Positions 34,831 to 46,690 of a stretch of 64,000 nucleotides of DNA are shown in pieces (within the stretch, counting starts at the first letter, position 1; the number at the start of each line of letters is the position of its first letter). Position numbers and translations under genes: made by a program. This DNA comes from Pinus tabuliformis (lineage: Eukaryota; Streptophyta; Pinopsida; Pinales; Pinaceae), in contig CM062812.1 of assembly GCA_031772625.1 (NCBI GenBank), positions 728,908,300 to 728,972,299 on the forward strand, in the 5' to 3' direction. The notes under the pieces are model-generated. The model had not been told where the DNA came from, did no database searches, and was given only the letters and a program-made list of their open reading frames with translations.

Positions 34831-37080
34831 TTATTCTCGATAGATGGGTATTACCAGGCCTCACATGCTTGCGGCCATTTCTTATGAGATTCGTTAGCCC
34901 ACCGCGGCCATAGAGCATGGCTACTGAAATAGTGACGTTACTTTACTGTGCCTATCCAGTGAAAGTATGGCCTGGGAGTGGAGGATTCGCTACAGTCCTT
35001 TCGCGAGAGTAAGCAGTAATTGCAACTCATCTCATTATTTAATCCAACCTCACAAAAGCAATAAAATATATTTTACAGGTTGAATCCGTGTGCTTGGAGA
35101 ATTGGGCAACCAAATATAGTAATCAGTAACATAATTGCAAATAGCAAATTTGCGGCATCATTCCACCGATATAAATATGTGGATTTGCTGCGTTGAAATC
35201 AAGATGAATCAGTTAGTTAATTCATGTGTTTTTTTTCCAGCGGCATGATTAAAGGGTTCGCGGGACCGGGACGCAGTCAAGAGAGGCGCGCAGTGCATAA
35301 AAAACAAAGCCTTCGGATGCCATTTCCATTCCCAAACACCATAACAGTTTTTTTCTGCTTTTCAAAGTGAATGTTGTTATAATATTCTTTCTTTTCCAAC
35401 CTAGCTAAACCTTCTCAGTTCAATGAATCTTTTTCGACGAATTTTTAACTATTATTACTTCAGTGACGCAGTATGAAAATGACTTGTCAATTAAGAAATA
35501 ACTGCTAAGAGAGACGAAATCAGTTAAGATTGGAGAGAGAAAGGGGACAGGGCCTCGCCTTTTTATGAAATCCTTACTCTCAATATTCATATTCCCTGAT
35601 TTCGTGGCTAGTTTGTCTGGTTCCTTATAAAAAATTATCCACTCCAATGGTCCATGTCGGCTTCGGTTTTAAAGCGTGAGAGGGACACTCTGCAGCTTTA
35701 TTTCCACTCAACTCTGAAACTCATTCTAAAGTCTATTCCATCAACATGTACGCAGGCATAAAATTAGATTAATTCGGAGTTGGGAGGACTTGCCTCAACG
35801 GTTAGAAGGGGACAAAATTTAGTTAAAAAATTTCAAATTTTTTGTAGATATGTTTCTTAGGATGGAAATAGATTCAGCATCATCAAAAACGTCTAAGGCA
35901 CTTATAATTATGATTTTTGACAGCTTTTACTTGTATTTATAAAAATCCCTACCGGATTTTTTCAAAATATCACCAGAATTTTTATAACTTTCAGGACAAA
36001 AAAGCATAATTTTTAGACTATGGCGATTAATTCTTTCAAATCATAATGTATGAGATTGAACTTTTGTGATCATAATTTGAAAACATTTATTTATGAAAAT
36101 GATGAATATATTTTTGTGTGAAGAGGTGTTTTACAATTTAATATAAGGATAGTTGTATAGATATAAATATTTAACATTTATATGTAAATTTAACAAAAAT
36201 AAATAAAATGTTAAAATTAATTTAGTCATTCTAATTTATTTAAAAATTATGCTCTAGAAAATTGCATAAAATTATTGCCAATTATATTGGTCAATATTAA
36301 ATTAATAATGTTGGATAAACAAATCATCATAATGTTTGAGATATGAAGTGGATAAGTAAATTGCTTCTTCAAGTAGAAGAACTTGCAAATTTTGGTGGGT
36401 ACTATAAAGACTTCTATACATTTACAATTATACTCCTACATAAGTGCTTAAGAAAAAATATATAATGGTGGGAAATAATTCATATAAATATATATTTTAG
36501 ATTTTATTGGTATGCATTTTTTTACCCAAAGATCTGCCTAAATTATAGTGGGAAGTAATCACTGGTAGATATGTTATTTACTTGAGCATAACTTATATTT
36601 TAGTATTTTTTTAATGGTTTTCCTCCAAAGCTTATGAATAAAATTTCCCTACACAAATATTTAAAAATCATGCACCAATATTGCAACCATATCCATAAAA
36701 TTATGGCATAAAATATGTAAGGGGGTAAGGCTTTAAAGCAAATGTTTGATTTTTTTTTTTAATAATATTGAAAAAAATATATTTATTTTTCAAAGTTAAA
36801 CATTATAATTTACATTGGTTAATGCTAAACTAATAGTGATCAAGACTAATAATGATTCCATAACCATATTTAAATTTAATTAATAAGAACATCAAAACTT
36901 AAGACTTACAATAAACTTACAATATAACAAGTTTCTTAACCATGGATATCAACCCCCACTTTACCATGGATATTATTAACTTGTATAGGTTTTGTTACAA
37001 TACCATGGACCAATACCATACAATATTAGTACCACATAAAAACCATAACTCATTTCACAATGAAAATTAGAATGTAAAAT
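34831..37080. other. No gene recognised
   Basis: 34850-35420 is mixed-composition DNA with a GC-rich patch (GGGACCGGGACGCAG at 35263). 35820-37080 is AT-rich. Reading frames here carry no recognisable motif. Nothing further can be supported. Confidence 0.4.
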
Positions 37081-38600
37081 ATTGTATACATTACATATAG
37101 CATTCATAACATACAACGCAAATTCTTCGTCATATGGATGGGGGGAGAGTGAGAGAGTGAGTGAGATGGAGTAGAGAGAATTAAAATGTAAAATATTGTA
37201 GACATTACATATAGCATTCAAAACATACAATGCAAATTCTTCATCACATGGATGCGGAGAGCGGGGAGAGAGAAAGAGAGAGAGAGAGTGAGTGAGATGG
37301 AGTAGGAGAGAGAGAGAGAGTGAGTGAGTGAGATGGAGTAGGGAAATAGAGGGGCGGAAGAAGAAAGGTGAGAGAGAGAGAGAAAGAGAGTGAGATGGAT
37401 AGGGAAAGAGAGTGACAGAGTGAGTAAGATGGAGTAGGGAAATAGAGGGGGGAGAGAAGAAAGGTGTCTGTGTGTGTGAGTGAGAGAGAGAGAGTGAGAT
37501 GGAGTAGGGAAATACAGGGGGGAGATAAGAGAGGTGACAGAGAGAGAGAGAGTCACTGAGTGAGATGGAATAGAGAGAATTAAATGTAAAATATTGTAGA
37601 CAATACATATAGCATTCATAACATACAATGCAAATTCTTCGTCATATGGATGGGGGGAGCGGGGAGAGAGGGAGAGTGAGAGAGTGAGTGAGACGGAGTA
37701 GGAGAGAGAGAGATAGTGAGTGAGATGGAGTAGGGAAATAGAGGGGGGGAAGAAGAAAGGTGAGAGAGAGAGAGAGAGAGAGATGGATAGGGAAAGAGAG
37801 TGAGAGAGTGAGTAAGATGGAGTAGGGAAATAGAGGGGGGGGAGAAGAAATGTGTGTAAGAGAAAGAGAGAGAGAGAGAGTGAGACTGAGAGAGGGAGTG
37901 AGATGGAGTAGGGAAATAGGGGGCGAGAAGAAAGGTGAGAGAGAGAGTGATAGAGTGAGTGAGATGGAGTAGGGAAATAGAGGGGGGAGAGAAGAAAGGT
38001 GAGAGATAGAGAGAGAGTGAGTGAGATGGAGTAGGGAAATAGAGGAGTGAGACAAAAAAGGTGAGAGAGAGAGAGAGAGAGTGAGTGAGATGGAGTAGGG
38101 AAATAGAGGGGGAGAGAGAAGAAAAGAGAGAGTGACAGGGAGGAGAGAAAGAGGGAGATGTAAGAGAGAGGAAGAGAGATGAATGAAGAGAGAGAGGAGA
38201 GAGGGAGGGAGAGAGAGAGATGGAGTTGGAGGGGAAGAGAGAGGCAGGGAAGAATAAAGACGTATAGGCATAGAGGTAGAGAGAGGGAGTGACAAGGGAG
38301 AGATGGAGAGAGAGGGAGAGAGGAGAGGAGGGAAGACATAAAGGAGAGAGAGGGGGGGACATAAAGATGAAAGGGGGAGAGAGGGGGAGAGAGAAGGAGA
38401 GGGGGAGGGAGATAGTGACAAAGTTGGATGATAGAGAAAGAGAGATGAAGGGGGTAGGTTGGGGGGTGGCAATGGGAGGTGGGAGAGAGAGAGAGAGAGA
38501 GAGGAAGAGAGAGAATACACAAGAGAGAGAATGAGATAGGGAGGGAGAAAGTAGAGCAAGAGGGAAGAGGGAGAAAGAGGGGAGGAAGAGCGAGAGATGG
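37081..38600 (+). repeat. Polypurine (GA-rich) complex satellite, about 1.5 kb
   Basis: The plus strand is almost pure A/G with few T. Repeated words are GAGTGAGTGAGATGGAGTAGG, then GGAAATAGAGGGGGGAGA, then AGAAAGGTGAGAGAGAGA, in roughly 55-115-bp cycles. A non-purine segment (TGTAAAATATTGTA...CATATGGATG) punctuates it three times, near 37080, 37185 and 37590. Right of 38100 it grades into simpler GA repeats. Long minus-strand frames (up to 473 codons of Ser/Leu/Pro/His) are by-products of the repeat. Confidence 0.92.
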
Positions 38601-39377
38601 ATCCAGCCTAGATATGGTATGTGTGTATATAAAGACCATCCTAGATCCATCTTAACCCTCGATTTATCATGTGCCAAGATGGATAAAATCTCTTTTCATT
38701 TTGAAAAAAAAAAATTATTTCAAGAAATTTGATCCCTCTTAGTACTAAATCCAAGCCTAAAATGAATCAAAACTAATTTATACTCAATCCATAGAAAAAT
38801 ATTTGTATATAAAAAAGTTAAACATATTATATATATATATATATAATCAATTTAATAATTTTATGGATATATACCTCAATGAGTTGTGTAATACCATCAA
38901 TATGTATATAAAATATATGGACAAATTTTTTTCTTTTAACTTAAATATTTAAATATTAAAAAATTTAAGTTTAAATCTCAAATAAGTATATATTTATCAT
39001 TGTATTTGGAAATCTATGGTTTAAATTAATAAATTAATTAATTTCAAATGAATTATAAAAATATGAATTATATGTACATAATAATTAATTAAATTGTGTT
39101 ATATCCCACTGAAACACCATGTAAACAAATGCTAATCGAAGTGAGGCATAATTACATATATAATTAATGATGGACACACACATTTCATTCATGATTAGAA
39201 CATTCATAAAAGGGACATATATCCCTTGTGCCTTTGGGGGTGCTCCTTGTCTTTTTGATATAGGTGTTGCTTTAACATGATCAACTACTCACTCTCCCTA
39301 GGTGTTTCTTTAATAGGATCAACTACTCGCTATGCTTCTAGCACATTGGGATACACATATCCCCATTGATATTTTCG

Positions 39378-39457
39378 GTGCATTATATATTTATATATAT
39401 CGCGATTAATATTTATTGTGCGTTATATATTTATATATATTGCGATTAATATTTATT
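39378..39457. repeat. 40-bp tandem pair
   Basis: GTGCATTATATATTTATATA... at 39378 is repeated at 39418 with two or three changes. Confidence 0.85.
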
Positions 39458-40316
39458 GAAATTAAATATGTTTTATTAAATTTTAAATAAATCATTTTTT
39501 TAACAATTATAATTTTATATTTTAGAAGTATGATATATATGTTTGTTGAGTGGAAATTTGTTGTTTAATAAAAGTTTTTATTTTTTATGTTTATTTGTTT
39601 GTGTTTTTTTACACGCAGAATGAGTTATGTATTAGCTTTCTTAGTCGCATCACACAAGGTTAATTTCTTGATGCCTGTTATTATACACCGTCCCCAAGCA
39701 CGATACCATCTCCAAGGATGACGCATGGGTAAGTCGAAATTTGAATATTGACTTACAAAAGAGCACAAATATTTTAGCAATACATTGTCTGGTTAACAAG
39801 GCGCACCGTGAGGTTTATTTTTTAATTAAAATTATATAAACATATAATGTTAATTTATTTTTCTAATAAAAATTAAATAAATGGTATATTATTTATTTTT
39901 AAATTTATTATATAATTATAATATATTTATTTTAATTTTACATTTATTGAAAGATTAAATTAATATAACTTTAAATTAAATTAAAAAAATTAAGATGGAA
40001 AAAAAGATAAAGTAATTTTATAATGATTTATTTACACATGAATTTATTGGTTTCTATATTTTTCTGTAATTGGTCTTATGACTTTTAATTGCTCGCAACT
40101 CCTTGAAGTCTTACTCTACCCCATGATTTCCTTTTGCCCCTTGAATCTAACATTTTTTGCTAGTTTATTCTAATCATGCCTCCCATCAATCCTTGTCCGT
40201 CCATCCTTGTCTCATCTTCCTTCTTGACAACCCTTGTTGCAACCCTTCCATGTGTTTATTGGGTTTTGATCTCTATAGTTGGCAGTGCACTTTCCCATCC
40301 TCCATCCCTCAACAAG

Positions 40317-40423
40317 CCATGCCATTGAGGGGGAGGTCGTTATGGTCCTGAAGACATGATCCAAGACCTGCCATGCCATTGAGGGGGAGGTCGTTATGGT
40401 CCCGAAGACATGATCCAAGACCT
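40317..40423. repeat. 54-bp tandem pair
   Basis: CCATGCCATTGAGGGGGAGG... at 40317 is repeated at 40371 with a single change seen. Confidence 0.9.
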
Positions 40424-41005
40424 AGGTGTAGGATGTTGAGACCATTTACCATTTAGCTACCTCACTTGATATTCACAACCAGATTAGCCATCTCGACTCC
40501 CTATTATCTAATGACCATCAAGATTTCTTATATTTTGAGATCCCGAATAGGTAGACCACTGGATACTTGACCTTAACAGTACCCAGAAAAAAATCTAAAC
40601 TTCATTACCCTTCATTGGTAGATGAAAATCGTCATGAATAAGATCCTAGAAGAAAAACATATTAAGCATAATGATATTATCTAAGCTTTAAATGATATCA
40701 CAAATGGATAGTGGAAGCATCATTCGTGCATACTCAACATAATTATAGTATCTACGCTTTAAATGACATCACACAAGCATAATGGAAGCACCGTTGGTTT
40801 TTGGATAGTTTTGACCCTAGGATTGCCCACCTGGAAAGAAATATCCATGTGATTTAAAACTTCCATTTCTTTTTGGGGTCCACCGCGCAAGATTTAGCTC
40901 TAGTAGCTTCATCAGATTCTTGATACTTTGTTATGTATTACAATAGTACTTTTTTTGATGTTTAATAATTGATAAACATTTTTATTTACAGCAACCTGTC
41001 TTATT

Positions 41006-41201
41006 AGTCCCTGCCATCTGGCATCCGGCAGGGACTATAGTAATCGATATGACCCGACTTAGCATTAGTTCACCCCTTTCCTTCTCTGTTATACGGCGGT
41101 TAGAGCGGGGATATGCCTAAGTTTCATTCGCACCTTAGCTTGGCCATCTTATTTGGCCTCTTCCCGAGGCGGAAGAGGCTCGACCATAGCTTAAAAGCTA
41201 T
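41006..41201. repeat. Three stacked hairpins at the left edge of the island
   Basis: Hairpin 1: AGTCCCTGCC (41006-41015) with GGCAGGGACT (41027-41036). Hairpin 2: GCCTCTTCC (41156-41164) with GGAAGAGGC (41171-41179). Hairpin 3: the near-palindrome ATAGCTTAAAAGCTAT (41186-41201). Stems are perfect. Structured ends of this kind are typical of transposon termini. Confidence 0.8.
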
Positions 41202-41302
41202 AAGCGCGGTGCATTTTCGCTAACCGTCACGGGTGTCTGGTTTTAATGTTAGCATTACTTCCGCCGGGGTATGCGAAGGTTTAATAAAGCTCCATGTTCC
41301 CT

Positions 41303-41396
41303 GTTACAATGTCCTGCATTGGCAGCTGGTGCATGCCATGATGCACCATGTTACAATGTCCTGCATTGGCAGCTGGTGCATGCCATGATGCACCAT
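41303..41396. repeat. 47-bp tandem pair
   Basis: GTTACAATGTCCTGCATTGG... at 41303 is repeated exactly or nearly so at 41350; it lies at the 3' end of the LysM-type frame. Confidence 0.92.
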
Positions 41397-41399
41397 GGT

Positions 41400-41721
41400 T
41401 CAACAGCTGTGAGATGAAATCTGCATGAACTATATTGAACTTTTCTGTGATTATATCGTCATTGTCGTCCGGATCTGCGATGTAGGAGAGAATAAGCTTG
41501 ATGCCTTTGGCGACCTGTTTAGCAGTCGGGCACGCGCAGCGAAGGGGCGCAACGAGTTTAATTCCAGGCGTTAAATCGTTAATGCCGTACCTTGGATTCT
41601 GCTCTCGCATGGCCTGGCAGGTCGTGAGGCCCTCAAATGTCTGGTTCGCGAAAACGTCGGTTGCGGGGCTTCGAACCTGCGACCTGTTGTATCGAATCCA
41701 TGACAAACTGTAAGTTCTCAA
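41400..41721 (-). pseudogene. LysM receptor kinase ectodomain fragment
   Basis: The minus-strand frame has NQTFEGLTTCQAM, then QNPRYGINDLTPGIKLV, then PLRCACPT, then a GIKLILSYI segment. This matches the LysM2-LysM3 region of LYK4/LYK5-type chitin-perception receptors, including the conserved CxC pair. In the full protein these extracellular modules bind chitin oligomers at the plasma membrane and are followed by a membrane span and kinase domain, both missing here. The first ~22 codons look like unrelated or intronic sequence and the last ~40 run into the 47-bp duplication. It lies directly downstream of the galactan synthase fragment on the same strand, with only 156 bases between the frames. 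A fragment, not a working gene. Confidence 0.75.
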
Positions 41722-41877
41722 ATCCCCATTCCCTGCACAACAGAATTATCACATTGAATTTCAAATCCAAAAACCATAATCGAATCTTTACTACTATTTA
41801 ATTGAAAATATAATGGGTCTTACCTGGAATAAGTACTGTTGGCCGAGCTGCTGTCCAGTTTATTCTGCAAGCAAAGC

Positions 41878-42946
41878 TTATTGGACATGGAATATTGCTT
41901 TCAGTGTTTTCCTACGGGGAATATACAAATACTCATCTACATCGAAGAAGAAAGTCCAATTCGCCATGAATTTGTACCTGTGCAAACTATCGTTCACAAT
42001 AAGGAACTGATTATGGTAATACCCATCATATTGTTCCTGCTCTGTTACATCCTGCAATGTCACTCGACCTGCCCTGATCCATGGCTCCAACACCTTTCTA
42101 ACCTGGGGATGCACTCCACCTGCATCGTGAAAAACAAAATGCGACCTAGGCCCAAATAATTTGGCATGATAAGCCATCCACTCCCTCATTCTCTGAGCAC
42201 TCAGGTCACCATACAGGGAGGAACCACAGTAGAGATAATCATAGGGAGGAGCCTGGCTATAAACAGAGCCATTGTAGCTACCTTTTTCTTCCTCGAGAGC
42301 AACGATCCTCTCTGGTTTTCCAAACTCGTCGCCATGGATTGCATGAAGAATGAGCTCTCCACCATTATCATCGGTGCCCACGCTCTAGCATTTTGTAGGC
42401 CTTGCCCTTTATTAATCTTCCAGAAGACGAATTCTTGGGGATGCATTCACATTCAAATCGTGGCTTTCCATAAACATGGAGAGGCTTGGAAGCGAGACCA
42501 ACTACAGCAAACGTGGCTGGACCTCCTCTGTAAGCGCCCATTTGGATAAACAAGTATGCAGCGCTCCCATAAGGACGAAACACCCTCTTGTTCGGATCTT
42601 CTTTCACATGAATTAACTCAGTGATTCTGCTGGTGCTGTTCATGACAATACTAGTATTATGCATTTTACTTGCCATGATCATATCCTTCAGCTCTGTTTT
42701 TCTGATTTCGACACTGTATGCACCAGGGTTCGAATCTCCCTGGAGAAATGCTTGTGCCAGAGATTTACAGGAGGAGAAATCTTGTCTTCCAAATAGAAAA
42801 TAGTGGCCTGCTATAAGCAAAAAACCCATAATTATAATCGTCTTCATGAAAAATTTAGCTCCCTTGCAGCTTGAAATAAATCCAGGGCCTGGATATTCCT
42901 TCTCTGTCTCTTTCTGTTTCTCCATTGCCATCGCAAAATCGAACAC
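41878..42946 (-). pseudogene. Galactan synthase (GT92) gene fragment
   Basis: Family GT92 (GALS) enzymes add beta-1,4-galactose to pectin side chains in the Golgi. From 42946 a 192-codon frame has a membrane segment at about residues 33-53 (MKTIIIMGFLLIAGHYFLFG), then FRPYGSAAYLF and MGAYRGGPATFAVVGLASKP. A second frame (42381-41878) carries the core: DYLYCGSSLYG, MREWMAYHAKLFG, SHFVFHDAGGV, EPWIRAGRVTLQDV, YDGYYHNQFL and NWTFFFDVDEY with the catalytic-type DVD. The frames differ and about 25 residues of family consensus (the YGRVYTVVVVNCTF region) are absent at the join near 42380. The C-terminal third after DVDEY is missing. It is therefore a truncated, frameshifted copy despite well-kept motifs. 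Confidence 0.85.
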
Positions 42947-43821
42947 AGGGCACCCCTAAAATCTAGAATTCTCTGTCACATCTAAGCCCAGAAGAAGACG
43001 ATTAAATTAAACAGGGCAAGGCCTTTCTGAGCGGGAGCCGGCAGTCTGAGATACCAATTATCTCTGGAAAATGAAGGCAGAAAGACGCGCAGGAAAGTTC
43101 TCTGGCTTTTCTGTACCGTCAGGATCAACACAGAGGCTGAAACATCCCAGGTATTCCTATACGGCATATACTGGATGGTTCTTTGATTTCTTATCTTTAC
43201 TTACAACGTATTCCAGCTTCGTCGCTCGATCATGGCGATCTTAGGGTGCAGGTAACGCGACACTTGGTATCCATGCGGTAGCATGAAGTCCAGCGGTCCA
43301 GCTGTGGCGACTTTTATATATTTATATATTCTAATTGTCATATTATTTTATTTAATAATTTTTTATATAACTTTTAATTATTCATTTTTTCTTTTTATTA
43401 CTAGCCTGTTTATTACCACGTCCGTATTTGCCCAGTCTTGATCCGACCATCTCTCGTTAGACTCTCGGTTTCTTGCCATGGGTGTGTAAAACACACCCTC
43501 ATTGATTCTTTTGAGCAGATCTTTTGATTGCCATGGGCTTTTGCATGACGATGTTTTTGTTTAAGTGACTTTATTTCTCTGGATTGTAAGGTGTGCTTGA
43601 CTCTAGCAATTTGTTACTTAGCATGCAAGCAATTGCTGTAGGATAATTTCTCTACGTTGAGCAAGTTCCTTGGGTTAATTTCAGTGCATACTTTGAACTT
43701 TAACTTGATGGAATTTGTTCTTGTGCCTTATACCGTTCTGAATTTTCTTTTAAAGCATTACTGTAGCATTCCTATTGACCGAAATTTGACTAAACTTCTG
43801 TTTTGCGGTTGTGGCTGGCAG
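42947..43821. other. Between the GALS and GAPDH fragments
   Basis: No further gene recognised. 42947-43200 may be 5' flank captured with the GALS fragment. 43310-43400 is AT-rich. 43570-43821 has T-rich intron-like sequence leading to the CTGGCAG acceptor of the GAPDH exon. Confidence 0.4.
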
Positions 43822-44145
<324 letters not shown>

Positions 44146-44168
44146 TAATTTTTGTATTTTTTCTGTTT

Positions 44169-44241
44169 GCATCTATAGTTTTCCATCGACAAATGTACTT
44201 AAGATTGTTGCATCTATATTTTTCCATCGACAAATGTACTT
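44169..44241. repeat. ~40-bp tandem pair in intron-like DNA
   Basis: GCATCTATAG and TTTTCCATCGACAAATGTACTT recur with period about 40 between the GAPDH and first TOPLESS pieces. Confidence 0.8.
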
Positions 44242-44244
44242 CCT

Positions 44245-44580
44245 GCAAACATTGTGTTACTTTTATTATCCCTTGATGTCAACAGGGGTTGAAGCTTCTG
44301 TATCATGCTCATCTATCCGTATCAAGCTTACTGAATGCGAATAGAACTCATATCATGTCTTTATTAGGAAGATACAACTATAAACATAATTTGTGCTGTC
44401 CATATGAGAGTTTTAGTTTGGATTTTTTGTTCAACTTGCACTGTATGTATGATGCAATCAGTTTAATCTTTTGCACTGGGACTGCAGGCAGCACTTGTTA
44501 AGGAACCGGGTGTATCTGTCAACCGTGTTGTGTGGAGTCCAGATGATTTGCATTTGTGTTCAATGCCACAGTTGCTATTA
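44245..44580 (+). pseudogene. TOPLESS-family co-repressor fragment, copy 1
   Basis: An acceptor (GGGACTGCAG) at about 44488 precedes codons for ALVKEPGVSVNRVVWSPDD, matching the start of the WD40 part of TOPLESS/TPR co-repressors, which act with Aux/IAA, JAZ and NINJA proteins in the nucleus. The sequence diverges after WSPDD. Further left, 44253-44292 holds the intron-end string TTATTATCCCTTGATGTCAACAG that belongs to the next TOPLESS intron (compare 46820-46846), so the pieces are out of order. Confidence 0.75.
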
Positions 44581-45147
44581 AGAATTTTTAATATAGCATA
44601 GTTGAACTATACATCTCCAAGTTTTGAATCAATCTTACAAGTTTTGAACCTGATATTTTGAGGCCTGTGAAGAAGGTTATGTTTGCCATGGGTTACAGTC
44701 ACTGAGATAGCCCCCGGGGAACTTGCTGACCATTGCTGAAGTTTGTTACCTGTCATAAAGGTCGGATTCACATCAAGGAAGTTCAGTTTGTTGCATGGCC
44801 TTGTTTCTCATGTGACTACAATGGGGCCTTTGATTTTGCTACATTCATCAAGCTGAATTTAGTCCATTGTAGTACAAGAAAAATACTGATGGGATTGTCC
44901 AGTGACTACAGTAGTTTTCCAGTTTTAAGGACTCTATGACACTTTTAAAGAATTATTATCGCATTAAACTTTATTTTAACTTTTCATATTTGTCAAGATA
45001 AATTTTCAGTACTTAAGGGTCTCTTTTGAGTTTCAGGTAATTTTTGAAACTTCTGAAAGAATAAGGTTGTTTTCAATTGTAACTCTTCATTTCTTTTATA
45101 ATGGTGAACAAAACAAGGAGATATGGAAATTATGATCATGGGATTGC
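44581..45147. other. No gene recognised between TOPLESS and ABCC pieces
   Basis: AT-rich and intron-like. No splice pair or reading frame of note. Confidence 0.4.
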
Positions 45148-46080
45148 TCAATGTTCTTGTGTATCTTGTTGTATATTAATAGTAAATCCATAGATACCTG
45201 CATCCTGGTAGATTGCTCGAGCAAGCTGCAGCCTTTGCTTTTGTCCACCACTCAAATTGATGCCTCTTTCACCAATCTCTGTTTGATCCCCATGAGAAAA
45301 CAATTCTAGGTCTTTCTTCAGAACACATGCTTCAAGTACACCTTCATACCTGGTTTTATTCATCTTGTTCCTGAATAAGATGTTATCTTCAATTTTCCCA
45401 CTTTGAATCCATGGAGACTGTGGAACATAAGCTATGGTACCACTGACCTTCACAGTGCCTGCCCTGTTCAACCCTTCTCAGCTCTTGGAGCCTACGTAGA
45501 TATATGGTTTCCCAAGCTGCTGGGCTCCAAAATACCATTGTCTCTGGGCCAATGACTCAATCATCTTTGCACCAAAGAAAACAGAGGCCAGCACATAGCC
45601 TTCATAGGAAAAATGCTCTGTTCCTCCCAAGTACTCTACGAACAAGTTTATCAGATATGGACCTATATATGTTGCACAGCTAAATATGGCTGCAAACAAA
45701 GCATTGATTATCATTCCCTTCCAAACAGATGACAGAATGGCCTTTAGCATTGATGGGTTCTGTATATTTGTCTCGACCTTTTGGCAGCACCAGTTGGTTT
45801 CAAGTCCTCGATATGACTCTTCAGCAGTATCCTTGCCTGCAACATTTGGTACGTCATCAACCTCTAAAGTCTTCTTGTATCCCATGGCAAACAAGGGGTT
45901 GAGCCAATGGAATTTCATCAGGCTCCAAACATTGGCTCTGGAATATGGAGTCAACTGATTAATATGGCATATCTCATGTTGAGGATTTTGTTCCATGCTG
46001 ATATGGCCATTACTAGAAAGCCACTTTGGTTGTGGGGTTTTATCTAAAAGCGGCTGCTGAAGATCATGTGGGGAAAACAA
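45148..46080 (-). pseudogene. ABCC (MRP-type) transporter fragment with internal deletion
   Basis: ABCC proteins pump glutathione conjugates and other anions across vacuolar or plasma membranes. Block 1 (46080-45478, 200 codons) gives the N-terminal cytosolic stretch (SLMKFHWLNPLFAMGYKK, LEVDDVPNV) and the first spans of TMD1 (about residues 121-145, then MIESLAQRQWYFGAQQLG). Block 2 (from 45471) is part of NBD1: [20 protein letters not shown] with the Q-loop, [11 protein letters not shown] (ABC signature) and LARAIYQDA. Walker A, Walker B and most of TMD1 are missing. The blocks share one frame but are separated by a stop codon at 45480-45478 and two codons. A nonfunctional fragment on the opposite strand to the flanking TOPLESS pieces. 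Confidence 0.88.
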
Positions 46081-46260
46081 TTTAGTAAATTAGCTTACAT
46101 TGTATTGAAGCTAGAATGAACTGAGCTACTTAGGAAAAAATTACATTGCAGTTATGGCTAATGTTTTCTTTTTCTCTCGAATTATTCTAAGTGAGACCTT
46201 GTCCATTATAACTTCTTCTCCATCGCTCTCATTTTAAAGAAACAGGTTGGTTGCCCTTTT

Positions 46261-46377
46261 GAGGATTTCAAACCTATATCTTGTTGCAATACTATATATA
46301 AGATCTTAGCTAAGGTCATGGTTCCTTGTTTAGAGCCCATCCTTAAATCCTCCACTTTGTCCCAGGCAGATCATCTA
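46261..46377 (+). mobile_element. LINE reverse transcriptase scrap
   Basis: 39 codons read EDFKPISCCNTIYKILAKVM then VPCLEPILK and SQADHL, which matches the RT block (D-F-x-P-I-S-x-x-N-x-x-Y-K-I) of plant L1-type non-LTR elements. The frame is uninterrupted over this length, and flanking LINE sequence could not be followed. Confidence 0.65.
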
Positions 46378-46690
46378 TCTAAGAAGTGCTGGAGTAAACT
46401 ATGTAAAGAAGCACTGGAGCTCTCAGCTGGTACTTTTAGTATATGCGAAATTGTTGATGGCACTTCCATGGAATCAACAGACATCAGGGTATAGAGTCTT
46501 CGGCAGAATCTTTCGTTTGCAATGTTGAAAACAGAAGAGATTTTCGTTCTTTGTGGCTATCAGTGGACAGCCAGATGGATTTTTGTTTTCGTTTCTGTTG
46601 TATTCAGATTTAGGCAAGGCAAACAGAAAATTTCTGCGAGACCATATTGAACTAAACCCATTGAATACACCAATCTCTACAGGTATGACA

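Larger units (their letters stand above)
38601..41004. other. AT-rich DNA with small tandem repeats, no gene
   Basis: Includes an (AT)n run near 38830-38850. No coding frame is supported. 40080-40300 is mixed sequence with no motif, and 40430-41004 likewise shows nothing recognisable. Confidence 0.45.

Noticed and set aside
35852-35990. Similarity to 48660-48790 (GGATGGAAATAGATTCAGCA-like start)
   Set aside because: The match fades after about 40 bases of AT-rich DNA; too weak to call a shared element.
37218-38639. Long minus-strand frames (473, 353 and 305 codons) rich in Ser, Leu, Pro and His
   Set aside because: They overlap in all three frames of a GA-repeat array; their composition follows the repeat and not a protein.
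41655-41690. Minus-strand GGTTCGAAGCCC as a tRNA or SINE B box
   Set aside because: It lies in the LysM-fragment frame; no cloverleaf or A box could be seen.
42715-42740. GGTTCGAATCTCC as a Pol III B box
   Set aside because: It lies within the galactan synthase coding sequence and has no A box at a suitable distance.
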